Source: Neorhodopirellula lusitana (GTDB lineage: Bacteria > Planctomycetota > Planctomycetia > Pirellulales > Pirellulaceae). From it: a stretch of DNA of 64,000 nucleotides. Numbering within the stretch: position 1 is the first letter of the stretch; the number at the start of each line of letters is the position of its first letter. This document shows, piece by piece, positions 16,562-24,973 of this stretch. The notes beneath the pieces are model-generated. The model was not told the DNA's origin and did no database searches. It saw only the letters and a program-made list of their open reading frames with translations. A program made the translations under genes and the position numbers. Location: the NCBI RefSeq assembly GCF_900182915.1, contig NZ_FXUG01000013.1, positions 124,001 through 188,000 on the forward strand. Reading direction: 5' to 3'.

Positions 16562-19500
16562 TTATTTGCCAGTGGCCTTTTTGCGGTCCGCTTGGCTTCC
16601 CAAGGTCAGGAACAGGTTGCGTTGCACACCGCCGCGTCGGACCACCATGCGGATCTTCTTGCCGGGGGCGTACTTCAAGACTTCAGTACGTAGCTCGGCA
16701 CCGTTGTTCACCTGTTTGCCTTCGACTGAAACGATCTGGTCACCCAGTTTCAGGTCCGACACCGCGGCTGGTGAGAACGCAGTCAGCTTGAAAATCGACA
16801 AGCTGTCCGACCGAACCGAAGCACCGATCCAAGGTGGGCCGGCTTCAGTGGCAGTTGCTTTGGCGGCAGCTTTGGATGCTTCGGTCGCTTCCGATACTTT
16901 GCTTTTGGCATCGGCCATCTTGGCTTTGGCATCTTCGTTCTCTTCAGCGGTTTTCGCTTTGGTCGCCTCGATCGCTGAGGCTGTTTTCTTGGTAGCGGAT
17001 TCCTTCGTCTCGGTCAGCTTTTCAGCAGCGGCCATGGTTGCTTGCTTTGCCGCCTTTTGAGGCGCAGCCGTTTTCGCTTTGGCATCAGCCATCAAGTTGC
17101 TGGCTTTCGCTTCGGTCGACTTGGCAACGTCGCTCGCTTTGTCGGTTGCGGACTCGGCAGCCTCTTTGGTTGCCTTAGCAGCTTCCGAAGCTTTGGCCTT
17201 GGCTTCGGCCATTAGCGATTTGGATTGCTTGGCGGCTTCGGCTGTTTTCGCTTCGGCGGCCTTGGCGAGCTCAGCGGCTTTCTTGCTGGCGGCTGCTTTG
17301 GCTTCGGCGGCTTTTTCGCTGATCGACTGGGTTGCGGCCTTGGCGGAATCGGTCGCCTTCGCGGCTTCCGTCTTGGCGTCGGCCATCAGGTTACTGGCTT
17401 TCGCTTCGGTTGCCTTCGCGACTTCACTCGCTTTGTCGGTTGCGGACTCGGCTGCTTCTTGAGTTGCCTTGGCGGCTTCCGCTGCTTTGGCCTTGGCTTC
17501 GGCCATTAGCGATTTGGATTGCTTGGCGGCTTCGGCAGTTTTCGCTTCAGCGGCCTTGGCGAGCTCCGCAGCTTTCTTGCTGGCGGCTGCTTTGGTTTCG
17601 GCGGCTTTTTTACTGATTGACTGGGTTGCGGCCTTGGCGGAATCGGTCGCCTTCGCGGCTTCCGCCTTGGCGTCGGCCATCAGGTTACTGGCTTTTTCTT
17701 CGGTTGCCTTGGCGACCTCACTCACTTTTTCAGTTGCGGACTCGGCCGCTTCTTGAGTTGCCTTGGCGGCTTCCGCAGCTTTGGCCTTGGCTTCGGCCAT
17801 TAGCGATTTGGATTGCTCAGCGGCTTCGGCTGTTTTCGCTTCGGCGGCCTTGGCGAGCTCAGCGGCTTTCTTGCTGGCGGCTGCTTTGGCTTCGGCGGCT
17901 TTTTCGCTAATCGACTGGGATGCGGCCTTGGCGGAATTGGTCGCCTTCGCGGCTTCCGCCTTGGCATCAGCCATCAGGTTACTGGCTTTTGCTTCGGTTG
18001 CCTTGGCAACTTCGCTCGCTTTGTCGGTTGCGGACTCGGCAGCCTCTTTGGTTGCCTTAGCAGCTTCCGCGGCTTTGGCCTTGGCTTCCGCCATCAGCGA
18101 TTTGGATTGCTTGGCGGCTTCGGCGGTTTTCGCTTCGGCGGCCTTGGCGAGCTCCGCAGCTTTCTTGCTGGCGGCTGCTTTGGCTGCGGCGGCTTTTTCG
18201 CTGATCGACTGGGTTGCGGCCTTGGCGGAATCGGTGGCCTTCGCGGCTTCCGTCTTGGCGTCGGCCATCAGGTTACTGGCTTTCGCTTCGGTTGCCTTGG
18301 CAACTTCGCTCGCTTTGTCGGCTGCGGACTCGGCCGCTTCTTGAGTTGCCTTGGCGGCTTCCGCGGCTTTGGCCTGGGCTTCCGCCATCAGCGATTTGGA
18401 TTGCTTGGCGGCCTCAGCTGTTTTCGCTTCGGCGGCCTTGGCGAGCTCAGCCGCTTTCTTGCTGGCGGCTGCTTTGGTTTCGGCGGCTTTTTCGCTGATC
18501 GACTGGGTTGCGGCCTTGGCGGAATCGGTCGCCTTCGCGGCTTCGGTCTTGGCGTCGGCCATCAGGTTGCTGGCCTTCGCTTCCGTTGCCTTAGCGACGT
18601 CGCCAGCTGACTTGGCAGCTGACTTGGCGGCTTTTTCTGCAGCCTCGGCAGCTTGAGCCGCTTCGTTCTTGGCTTCCGCCATCAGGGCATTGGCCTTCTT
18701 AGCGGTTACTTTGGTTTGGGCTTCGGCGGCCTTCGCTAGCTCCGCGGCCTTCTCGCTGGCGGCCGCTTTGGCTACGGTGGCTTTCTCGCTAATCGACTTG
18801 GATGCTGCTTTGGCGGACTCGGTCGCTTTGGTGGCTTCCGCTTTGGCTTCGGCCATCAGGTTGTTGGCTTTTGATTTGGTTGCGGTCGCGACTTCGCTCG
18901 CTTTTTCACTGGCTTTCTTGCTGGCCGAGCTGGCGGCTTCTTTTGCTGCTTCGCCCGTTTCGGCCGCCTTGTCTTTGGCCTCGGTCAGCATCGACTTGGC
19001 TTGCTTGGTGGCGTCGGCCGTTTGAGTCTCAGCTGCTTCCGCGATCTCGGTTGCCTTCTTGGCGGTGGCTTCTTTCAGTTCGGCTGCTTTCTTTCCGGCA
19101 GCCTTGGTGACTTCACTCGCTTTTTCGACCGTGGCGTCTTTCACGGATGCGAGTTGCTTGCCAGCGCTCTCGGTTGCTTGTTTTGCCGAATCAATTGCTT
19201 TGCCCGCTTCTTCTTTGACATCGGCCATCAAGCTACTGGCTTTGTCGGTTGCCTCGCTGGTCTTTTCGCTGATGGCTTCGCCGGCCGACTTGGTTAGCTC
19301 GCTTGCCTTGGCTTGGGCCTGGTCTTTTAGGGATGTGAGGTTTTCGGTCAGTGATTTTGCCGATTCCGTGGTGGATTCCACAACCGACTTCTGAGTCGCT
19401 TTGGCCGCCTTGGTCACTTTCGACTGGGCCGATTTGGCTGCGGATTTAGTTTTGTCGGCGGCCTGCTTGGCGTTTTCAGAGTTAACGATTTGGGCTGCGC

Positions 19501-19603
19501 GTTCGAGTTCGGCGGTCGAACTCATCTCGCTGCAACCGGTGGAGAGCGTTCCGATTGAGAGGGCAATCGCGACGAGAGAAGAGCGAGTGGGGTGCAACTT
19601 CAT
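16562..19603 (-). CDS. Giant Ala/Lys-rich repeat lipoprotein with C-terminal PDZ domain
   Basis: A 1013-residue protein in three parts. Residues 1-24 are a lipoprotein signal with the Cys in LSTGCSEM. Residues about 30-915 are almost only Ala, Lys, Glu, Ser and Thr, organised in 98-residue units (KAAELAKAAEAKTAEAAKQ, SLMAEAKAKAAEAAKAT, KASNLMADAK), which predicts a very long amphipathic helix or coiled coil. The last ~95 residues are a PDZ domain (GPPWIGASVRSD, then AAVSDLKLGDQIVSVEGKQV). The middle resembles LEA, apolipoprotein or M-like helical repeats. A lipid-anchored helical rod that presents a PDZ domain at a distance is the simplest reading. The function is unknown. Confidence 0.88.
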   Translation of the reverse strand: MKLHPTRSSLVAIALSIGTLSTGCSEMSSTAELERAAQIVNSENAKQAADKTKSAAKSAQSKVTKAAKATQKSVVESTTESAKSLTENLTSLKDQAQAKASELTKSAGEAISEKTSEATDKASSLMADVKEEAGKAIDSAKQATESAGKQLASVKDATVEKASEVTKAAGKKAAELKEATAKKATEIAEAAETQTADATKQAKSMLTEAKDKAAETGEAAKEAASSASKKASEKASEVATATKSKANNLMAEAKAEATKATESAKAASKSISEKATVAKAAASEKAAELAKAAEAQTKVTAKKANALMAEAKNEAAQAAEAAEKAAKSAAKSAGDVAKATEAKASNLMADAKTEAAKATDSAKAATQSISEKAAETKAAASKKAAELAKAAEAKTAEAAKQSKSLMAEAQAKAAEAAKATQEAAESAADKASEVAKATEAKASNLMADAKTEAAKATDSAKAATQSISEKAAAAKAAASKKAAELAKAAEAKTAEAAKQSKSLMAEAKAKAAEAAKATKEAAESATDKASEVAKATEAKASNLMADAKAEAAKATNSAKAASQSISEKAAEAKAAASKKAAELAKAAEAKTAEAAEQSKSLMAEAKAKAAEAAKATQEAAESATEKVSEVAKATEEKASNLMADAKAEAAKATDSAKAATQSISKKAAETKAAASKKAAELAKAAEAKTAEAAKQSKSLMAEAKAKAAEAAKATQEAAESATDKASEVAKATEAKASNLMADAKTEAAKATDSAKAATQSISEKAAEAKAAASKKAAELAKAAEAKTAEAAKQSKSLMAEAKAKASEAAKATKEAAESATDKASDVAKSTEAKASNLMADAKAKTAAPQKAAKQATMAAAEKLTETKESATKKTASAIEATKAKTAEENEDAKAKMADAKSKVSEATEASKAAAKATATEAGPPWIGASVRSDSLSIFKLTAFSPAAVSDLKLGDQIVSVEGKQVNNGAELRTEVLKYAPGKKIRMVVRRGGVQRNLFLTLGSQADRKKATGK
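17160..18690 (-). repeat. Exact-period 294-bp tandem repeats inside the lipoprotein gene
   Basis: The plus-strand landmark for the SLMAEAK codons (CATTAGCGATTTGG or CATCAGCGATTTGG) occurs at 17210, 17504, 17798, 18092 and 18386. The spacing is exactly 294 bases each time, and a diverged copy (CATCAGGGCATTGG) lies at 18680. Each unit encodes 98 residues. The copies differ by scattered substitutions with no frame-changing indels, which indicates duplication followed by selection for reading frame. Confidence 0.93.
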
Positions 19604-19788
19604 GGATTCAGTACTGTGTCAGCGGAGGGGACTGGCGATGAGCGACTGGCAGAGAAGAAGAGCGACGGGCGCAAGGGGCACCGTCACCAGCCAGAACGTC
19701 CAGTGTAACTGAACACTTGGAAAAAGTGCTCGTTCCAGTTGGATTGTTGGACCTCGCGATTGACGTTTTGTCGGCCGATCGAAACCGG

Positions 19789-21195
19789 CTACTGGGCCAG
19801 GCAACGCAGCTGATCGCCAACACGGATGACCAAACGGCCGTCGGCGTAAGCGGGGGTGGCACCCACCCGGCCGCCAAGGTCCATCCGTTGGATCTTGCTG
19901 CGGGTTGCGGTTGCGGAGGTGATATAAGCCGTTCCATCGAGCGATATCATTAGCAAACGATCGCCAACAATGATCGGTGAGGCGCCGAAGTTGCCGCCCA
20001 AACGTTGGTTCCAACACAGACGCCCATCCTCATTCAAGTCGTAACAGGTCGCGATTCCGGAGTCTGAAACGGCAAAGAGGTATTGGCCTTTCACCGCCGA
20101 GGTGGGCACGTAGGGTGCGGCTCGCCGGACCTGAAAAGCTTCCTGGGGTTGGTCGCCGGCCGATGCTGGAATGCGGACGGCGGACAGCATGTTGCCACCG
20201 CCGCCACTGCCACAGGTGCCGATTGCCAGGTCGCCGCCGGGCAACCCGGTGACAACGAGCGGTGACGAGCAGGACCGTTTGTCGAACACTTTGATCGACC
20301 AACGCATCTTTCCGGTATCGGCATCGAGCGAGAAGATCCCGTTGCCGGTGTTGGCCATGATCAATTCCAACGATGGATTTGCGGGATCGTCGCCAGGCTT
20401 GATGAATGGGTGCACTGCTGGGACGCCGTAGCTGGGACGCGTCGTTTCGAGTGGCGTTGACCAAATGTCTTCACCCGTTTTTTTATCCATCGCCAACACG
20501 CGACTTTGTCCGGGGACTTGATTCGCATCCAGCTTGACGGCCTGTTGAGCGTTGAACAGAACAAGTTTGTCTTGCACGACCATCGGGCTGGTTCCGTACC
20601 CGTGGACTCCGGTCCAGGGACCGAGTTCGCGCGTCCAGTGGGGAGTCGAGTCGGTACCGTAGGCTTGAACGTAGACGCCTTCGGCATCGCAGTAAACAAA
20701 GAACACTTGGTTGCCTGAAACGACCGGGGTTGTCGATGCGGCCGAGTTTCGCGAGTGACGGCCTCGGTCAACCAATGGGTGTTTGCGCCGCCAGAGTTCG
20801 TTTCCAGTTGCCAGATCGAATGCGACTAAGTCGATCGACTTGTTCGCCCGGTTCCGAATGGTTTGGAGCTGTTGGCTGTCCGAGTTCAACGGTGCGGTTT
20901 CGATCAGGTAGATCACGCCATCGACGATGACGGGGGAACCGATATCGGTGCCGCTCAGTGAAACGGTCCAGGCATAGTCGTTGGCCGTCCACTCGCTCGG
21001 CAGGTTTCCTTCGACAGTCCCGATCCCGGCTGGCCCATGAAATTGCGGCCAATCGGATGTGGGGCCAGTCGTGGTCAGTTCAGCCGCGGAGCTATCAGCA
21101 GCTTTGACTGTCGAGCAGATACTGCTGAAGACGAGGACCAAGGTGGCCACGCCGGCTAGGATTGATGATCGTTGACCGGTGAATTGCGGAAGCAT
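19789..21195 (-). CDS. PQQ-type beta-propeller repeat protein, secreted
   Basis: A 468-residue protein from ATG 21195 (MLPQFTGQRSS); the frame is open to 21288. A signal segment lies at about residues 12-35, followed by DWPQFHGPAGIGTVEG, the usual start of planctomycete PQQ-like propellers. Repeated blades include LVAFDLATGNELWRRK, VLAMDKKTGEDIWSTP and IFSLDADTGKMRWSIK. PQQ-like propellers fold like alcohol dehydrogenases or BamB; no dehydrogenase active-site residues are evident, so an enzyme role is not supported. It sits 185 bases downstream of the repeat lipoprotein start, on the same strand. Confidence 0.92.
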   Translation of the reverse strand: MLPQFTGQRSSILAGVATLVLVFSSICSTVKAADSSAAELTTTGPTSDWPQFHGPAGIGTVEGNLPSEWTANDYAWTVSLSGTDIGSPVIVDGVIYLIETAPLNSDSQQLQTIRNRANKSIDLVAFDLATGNELWRRKHPLVDRGRHSRNSAASTTPVVSGNQVFFVYCDAEGVYVQAYGTDSTPHWTRELGPWTGVHGYGTSPMVVQDKLVLFNAQQAVKLDANQVPGQSRVLAMDKKTGEDIWSTPLETTRPSYGVPAVHPFIKPGDDPANPSLELIMANTGNGIFSLDADTGKMRWSIKVFDKRSCSSPLVVTGLPGGDLAIGTCGSGGGGNMLSAVRIPASAGDQPQEAFQVRRAAPYVPTSAVKGQYLFAVSDSGIATCYDLNEDGRLCWNQRLGGNFGASPIIVGDRLLMISLDGTAYITSATATRSKIQRMDLGGRVGATPAYADGRLVIRVGDQLRCLAQ

Positions 21196-21417
21196 GAAGT
21201 GGCGTCCCAGAGACAGGGAAAGGGGGCAGGGGGAAACGGCCGCAAGATGCGATGGGGATGCAAGTTGGATGCGGCGGGGTTGCGACAAGGAGACGAAGGG
21301 GAATGGATGTGCAGACGGTTCGGATTGTAGTGACCGAAGGTGTGGCTGCGTGGATGATTGTAAGGCAAATCCCCCGACTGGTGAGTCTCTGTCGATGATG
21401 CGGAACTAACTTTTGGC

Positions 21418-22827
21418 ATGAATACTCCCATTGCCTATCGTGCCTTCGTTTCTGCTCCCGAAGACCTCCTGCTTCAGAACACTGATTTGTGGGACGGCTT
21501 GTCCGGTGGTGTTCCGTTTCGGCAAACCACTTGGTTGCGTGCTTGGTGGAACCAGTACGGAAAAGACCAGGCCACGTGCTTCATCACGGTTGTGGACCAG
21601 GAAGACCGGGTTTGCGGAATTTTGCCGCTATGTCGGCTGGGACGTCGAGGTTGGACGTTGATCGCAGCTGGGCATGCCTGTTCGGATCACGTTTCGATTT
21701 TATCGCGTGAGGACGACCAAGACGGTGTCGCTGAGGCGCTCGCTCGCTTCCTGGTCGATCATGCGACTGACTCAGAACTGGGATGGAATCGACTTGCATT
21801 CGATGGTGTGGTGGCCGGTGATCCCGGGATGCGGAAGCTATCGCAACATTTAACCGACCTGCAATCAGTTTGCCGGATTCAAACTCGCATGAGTGTCTGG
21901 TTCAAGGCGTGCGAGAAAGACTGGGCAGCCCATTTGGAGCGTTCGTCGAGAAGGACTCGCAACCGCCTACGCATGATGGTTGATCAGTTCGACAAACCGG
22001 ATAGTACCTTCGCGGTTCGCTTTGCTGATGATGAAAAGTCCGTGAAGGAATCGCTTGATGTTCTGATCCGCTTGCATCAATCGCACTGGCAAGCGAAAGG
22101 GGAAAGTGGTTCGTATGCGACCGCAGGCATGGTGGAAATGATCCATGAAGCGGCAATCGATGCTCTTCATCGAGGCACGTTGTTCTTGCCGCGATTGGTG
22201 CAGCTGGATCCCGCAACGAGTGCCGAAACGATTTTGGCAACGCAGCTGCATTTTATTGGTGACGATCAAAGACTGTACTGTTTTAGCACCGGCGTGAACT
22301 ATGACTACAGTGACCTATCACCCGGGACAATGCTGAATAACTACTTGCTGTATCACGCACACGAACATGGCTACGCTGGAATCGATTTCATGCGTGGCGA
22401 CGAAGCGTACAAGGCTCGCTTGAAGGCTCAACCGAATCCGGTACTGTTGATTGAACTTTTCCCGCCGACCTTGTCAGGGAAAATGGCTTGTACGCTCTAT
22501 GACAATGTTCTGTCGTTGAAGCAAAAGGTTCGTCAACGACGCGGCACCAGTGTTGTAGCGACGCCAACAATAGAAGAGGCATTCGCCGAGCATTATCGTC
22601 AACACTTGCCACGCACCGGTTTCACCGTCAGTGATTCTGATCCGGAGGGTGATATCGGCATCATCGATTTGCAAACAATCTGTCCGCAGTGGATGCAGGC
22701 GGCCAATGAAGCGCAGCTGGAAAGCACGGCTGATGACCGTGAAGAGTTGGATGATGATTCAGGGCCGGTGATCCTCCCGATCACAATGCCGTTGACTGAT
22801 TCTTCGTTCAACAATATCGGTAACTAA
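21418..22827 (+). CDS. CelD/BcsL-type GNAT acetyltransferase
   Basis: A 469-residue cytoplasmic protein related to the Acetyltransferase_6/CelD group, which has a duplicated FemAB-like GNAT fold. Typical elements are PFRQTTWLRAWWNQYG near the N terminus, the central WAAHLERSSRRTRNRLRMM basic segment, and the acetyl-CoA fold region SDLSPGTMLNNYLLYHAHEHGYAGIDFMRGDEAYK. Members modify surface polysaccharides or peptidoglycan-related acceptors; the acceptor here is unknown. It starts 222 bases from a divergent propeller gene. The roughly 90 C-terminal residues are acidic and not part of the recognised domain. Confidence 0.88.
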   Translation: MNTPIAYRAFVSAPEDLLLQNTDLWDGLSGGVPFRQTTWLRAWWNQYGKDQATCFITVVDQEDRVCGILPLCRLGRRGWTLIAAGHACSDHVSILSREDDQDGVAEALARFLVDHATDSELGWNRLAFDGVVAGDPGMRKLSQHLTDLQSVCRIQTRMSVWFKACEKDWAAHLERSSRRTRNRLRMMVDQFDKPDSTFAVRFADDEKSVKESLDVLIRLHQSHWQAKGESGSYATAGMVEMIHEAAIDALHRGTLFLPRLVQLDPATSAETILATQLHFIGDDQRLYCFSTGVNYDYSDLSPGTMLNNYLLYHAHEHGYAGIDFMRGDEAYKARLKAQPNPVLLIELFPPTLSGKMACTLYDNVLSLKQKVRQRRGTSVVATPTIEEAFAEHYRQHLPRTGFTVSDSDPEGDIGIIDLQTICPQWMQAANEAQLESTADDREELDDDSGPVILPITMPLTDSSFNNIGN

Positions 22828-23261
22828 AGCGACCAGCATTCCCTCAACGTTCCTTCCCAATGATCGTAGCCTAGACTTCCAGTCTGGGTCTGAACTGCCT
22901 GGGATTGAACTGCTTGGGATTGAACTGCTTGGGATTGAACGGTCTGGGATTGAACGGTCTGGGATTGAAAACAGATAGACCGAAAATACCGTTGCAACGA
23001 TCTGCAATCGCGTTGGAAATCGCAAGGGACGCGTCAACAACTGCGGTCCGATGCCACTTTTCTACCGATGCCAGTTTGATTGTTTGGGCGTGACGCTTCG
23101 TCATGCGGTTTTAGCGGAGTTCCGGACTCACTCGAGTTCTCAGTGAACCGCCGTGCCTTGTCTCGCGTAGCCCACTCGCCGGGTATCGGAATGCGCGTTG
23201 CTAAAAAACACGCGGGGTTCTGATCGGCGTTCTTCTTCGAGTCCCAACCAGAACCAAACCG
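22828..23261. other. Intergenic region with tandem repeat
   Basis: About 430 bases. It contains the 15-bp repeat listed separately. The minus-strand frame at 22871-23104 spells a repetitive FNPRPFNPK peptide that follows from the repeat and lacks other coding signs. The rest holds no recognised element; the promoter of the next gene should lie towards the right end. Confidence 0.5.
22891..22965. repeat. Five tandem copies of a 15-bp unit
   Basis: The unit TGAACTGCTTGGGAT or TGAACGGTCTGGGAT is repeated five times in a row without spacers. The first three copies are one subtype (the first has one change) and the last two are the other. It is a minisatellite in intergenic DNA. Confidence 0.95.
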
Positions 23262-24815
23262 ATGACAAGGCAGCCAGCAATGATGTCCGAGACTGGGAGC
23301 TCCGTTAGCGGCCAAACTGATCGCCCAATCGGGAGTCCCAAGGGGAGCCCAGCGGGAAGCTTGAACCCCCGAGCCAAGACCGATTCGCTGGTCAAGCCAG
23401 AAACGATCCAGCGGCGAAGTTGGCTGGCCGGAGCGGTCTCGTTGGTGGCGTTTGCTGGTTGCAAGCCTGATTCGTCAGGCGGAAGTGATTCGGCGGGATC
23501 AGCGGGAGGCGAATCTCGCCGCCAGGTGCCTTTGCGAGTCGTGTGGGTCGGTAGCGATGCCGAAGCCGATATTCTTCGCCGGACCTGGCAATCGATCAGC
23601 GAGCAGCCGTTGGATTTGCGTTTGGTTGCACCGCCACAATCCGCTCCCGAAGGCGAGGCTTCCAAAGTGGTGGAGATGGCGGCGAAAGCGGATGTGGTCG
23701 TGTATCCGCTGATGTGGATGGCCGAGATGATCGGCGAGAAACGTTTGATGCCGCTGCTGTCCAGTTCCGAACAAGATTCGATCGGTGATGTGGTCTCATC
23801 GGATAGCGGGAATGCAAGTCGTCGAAATGGGATGCCCGCCAGCCTGAAGGTGGCGACCTCGTTTGCCGGCGAGCAGCGAGCGATTCCGTTGGGCGGCCAT
23901 TTGCCAGCGATGCTATTGAGCGAGTCGGTCGCTGAACAGGATGTCGATGCGAGTCTGAAAACATGGGCGGCCTACCGAGAGTTTGCCAAGCAACATGACG
24001 GTAAGTGTGCCGAACCGACGGCCAAGGGGTGGGCCGCTGCCATGTATTTGTGGCGGTTGAGCACCAGCTTGGATGCAACCTGGTTGTTCGATCGCGAAAC
24101 AATGCGACCGTTGTTGGATGAACCGAATTACGTCGCCGTCCTAGAGGAGATGGCCGAAACGGTGAAGCTCAACCCATCCCTCGTCAAAAGTGATGGTCTT
24201 TCGCCGGGACAGGTTTATCAGTCGATTGCAAGTGGCGAGCTTGTCGGCGGGATTGGGTTCCCGCAACTGGAGACTGAACAAACGGCTGGCAGTGACGCGG
24301 TTTCCGCGGTCTCGATCTTGTCACTGCCCAGTGGGACAATCGCGATTAGCGAGCGGGACGATTTGTCGCTGGGGAAAGTCGATCTACGCCGTTCGATGAT
24401 GAACCCGTTCATGTTGGTGGGTTCGTTAGCTGCATCGTGTCGACAGACGGCAGCCGCGGATCGGTTTCTGCAGTGGCTTGCTGGTGGTCAGGGTAGTGAG
24501 CCTATTTACCGTAACATTGGTTCAATCGTGAACACTCAGACGCAAGCCGGTGATGATGAATCAGGCACGGTCGATGGATACCAGGCCTGGCTTCGCAAGG
24601 AACTATCGGATCCGAATGTGGTTCCCACGCTGCAGTTGCTAGGTGCCGCGGAATACTACAGCGTTCTGGACGAAGGTGTGCGTGCGTGTGTGCACGGCGA
24701 CCGGCCTGCCAAGCAGGTTTGTGCTGAGGTTTCCGAGGCTTGGCGGAAGCTGAATTTGAAACACGACCTGCCCACGCAAATGCGTAGCTGGCGTCGCGCT
24801 CAAGGCGGTGCTTGA
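23262..24815 (+). CDS. Extracellular solute-binding lipoprotein (ABC-type)
   Basis: A 517-residue protein. It has a 50-residue polar leader, then an RRSWLAGAVSLVAFAGC segment that combines a twin-arginine-like pair with a lipobox at Cys67. The mature protein starts with a Gly/Ser-rich linker and LRVVWVGSDAEADILRRTW, which fits a family 1 solute-binding protein. Later features include VVVYPLMWMAEMIGEKRLMPL and a C-terminal VCAEVSEAWRKLN segment. No permease or ATPase gene is adjacent, so the transported solute is unknown and it may serve another role. The polar leader before the signal is unusual; an internal start is possible. Confidence 0.75.
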   Translation: MTRQPAMMSETGSSVSGQTDRPIGSPKGSPAGSLNPRAKTDSLVKPETIQRRSWLAGAVSLVAFAGCKPDSSGGSDSAGSAGGESRRQVPLRVVWVGSDAEADILRRTWQSISEQPLDLRLVAPPQSAPEGEASKVVEMAAKADVVVYPLMWMAEMIGEKRLMPLLSSSEQDSIGDVVSSDSGNASRRNGMPASLKVATSFAGEQRAIPLGGHLPAMLLSESVAEQDVDASLKTWAAYREFAKQHDGKCAEPTAKGWAAAMYLWRLSTSLDATWLFDRETMRPLLDEPNYVAVLEEMAETVKLNPSLVKSDGLSPGQVYQSIASGELVGGIGFPQLETEQTAGSDAVSAVSILSLPSGTIAISERDDLSLGKVDLRRSMMNPFMLVGSLAASCRQTAAADRFLQWLAGGQGSEPIYRNIGSIVNTQTQAGDDESGTVDGYQAWLRKELSDPNVVPTLQLLGAAEYYSVLDEGVRACVHGDRPAKQVCAEVSEAWRKLNLKHDLPTQMRSWRRAQGGA

Positions 24816-24880
24816 ACGCACGCGTGACTTTACGCTGGCTACGAACATCGGACACGCTGGCTACAAGCATCGGGCTACAA

Positions 24881-24930
24881 GCATCGGACGCAGGGCATCG
24901 GACGCGGGGCATCGGACGCGGGGCATCGCT
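24881..24930. repeat. Tandem 14-bp repeat
   Basis: GCATCGGACGCAGG is followed by two exact copies of GCATCGGACGCGGG and a partial fourth copy. Looser versions (CTACAAGCATCGG) occur just upstream from about 24840. It lies between two convergent genes. Confidence 0.9.
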
Positions 24931-24973
24931 TGGATGCCCGAATCAAGTTTGGCCAGTTTGATATTGGGTCAGC

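Noticed and set aside
17813-18610. 265-codon plus-strand frame rich in Gly/Phe/Leu opposite the repeat lipoprotein
   Set aside because: The 98-residue repeat has no stop in reverse, so long antisense frames follow automatically. The Gly-Phe-Gly pattern is only the complement of Ala/Lys codons.
22891-22965. CRISPR-like array
   Set aside because: The 15-bp copies are directly adjacent with no spacers, and no cas gene is in the window.
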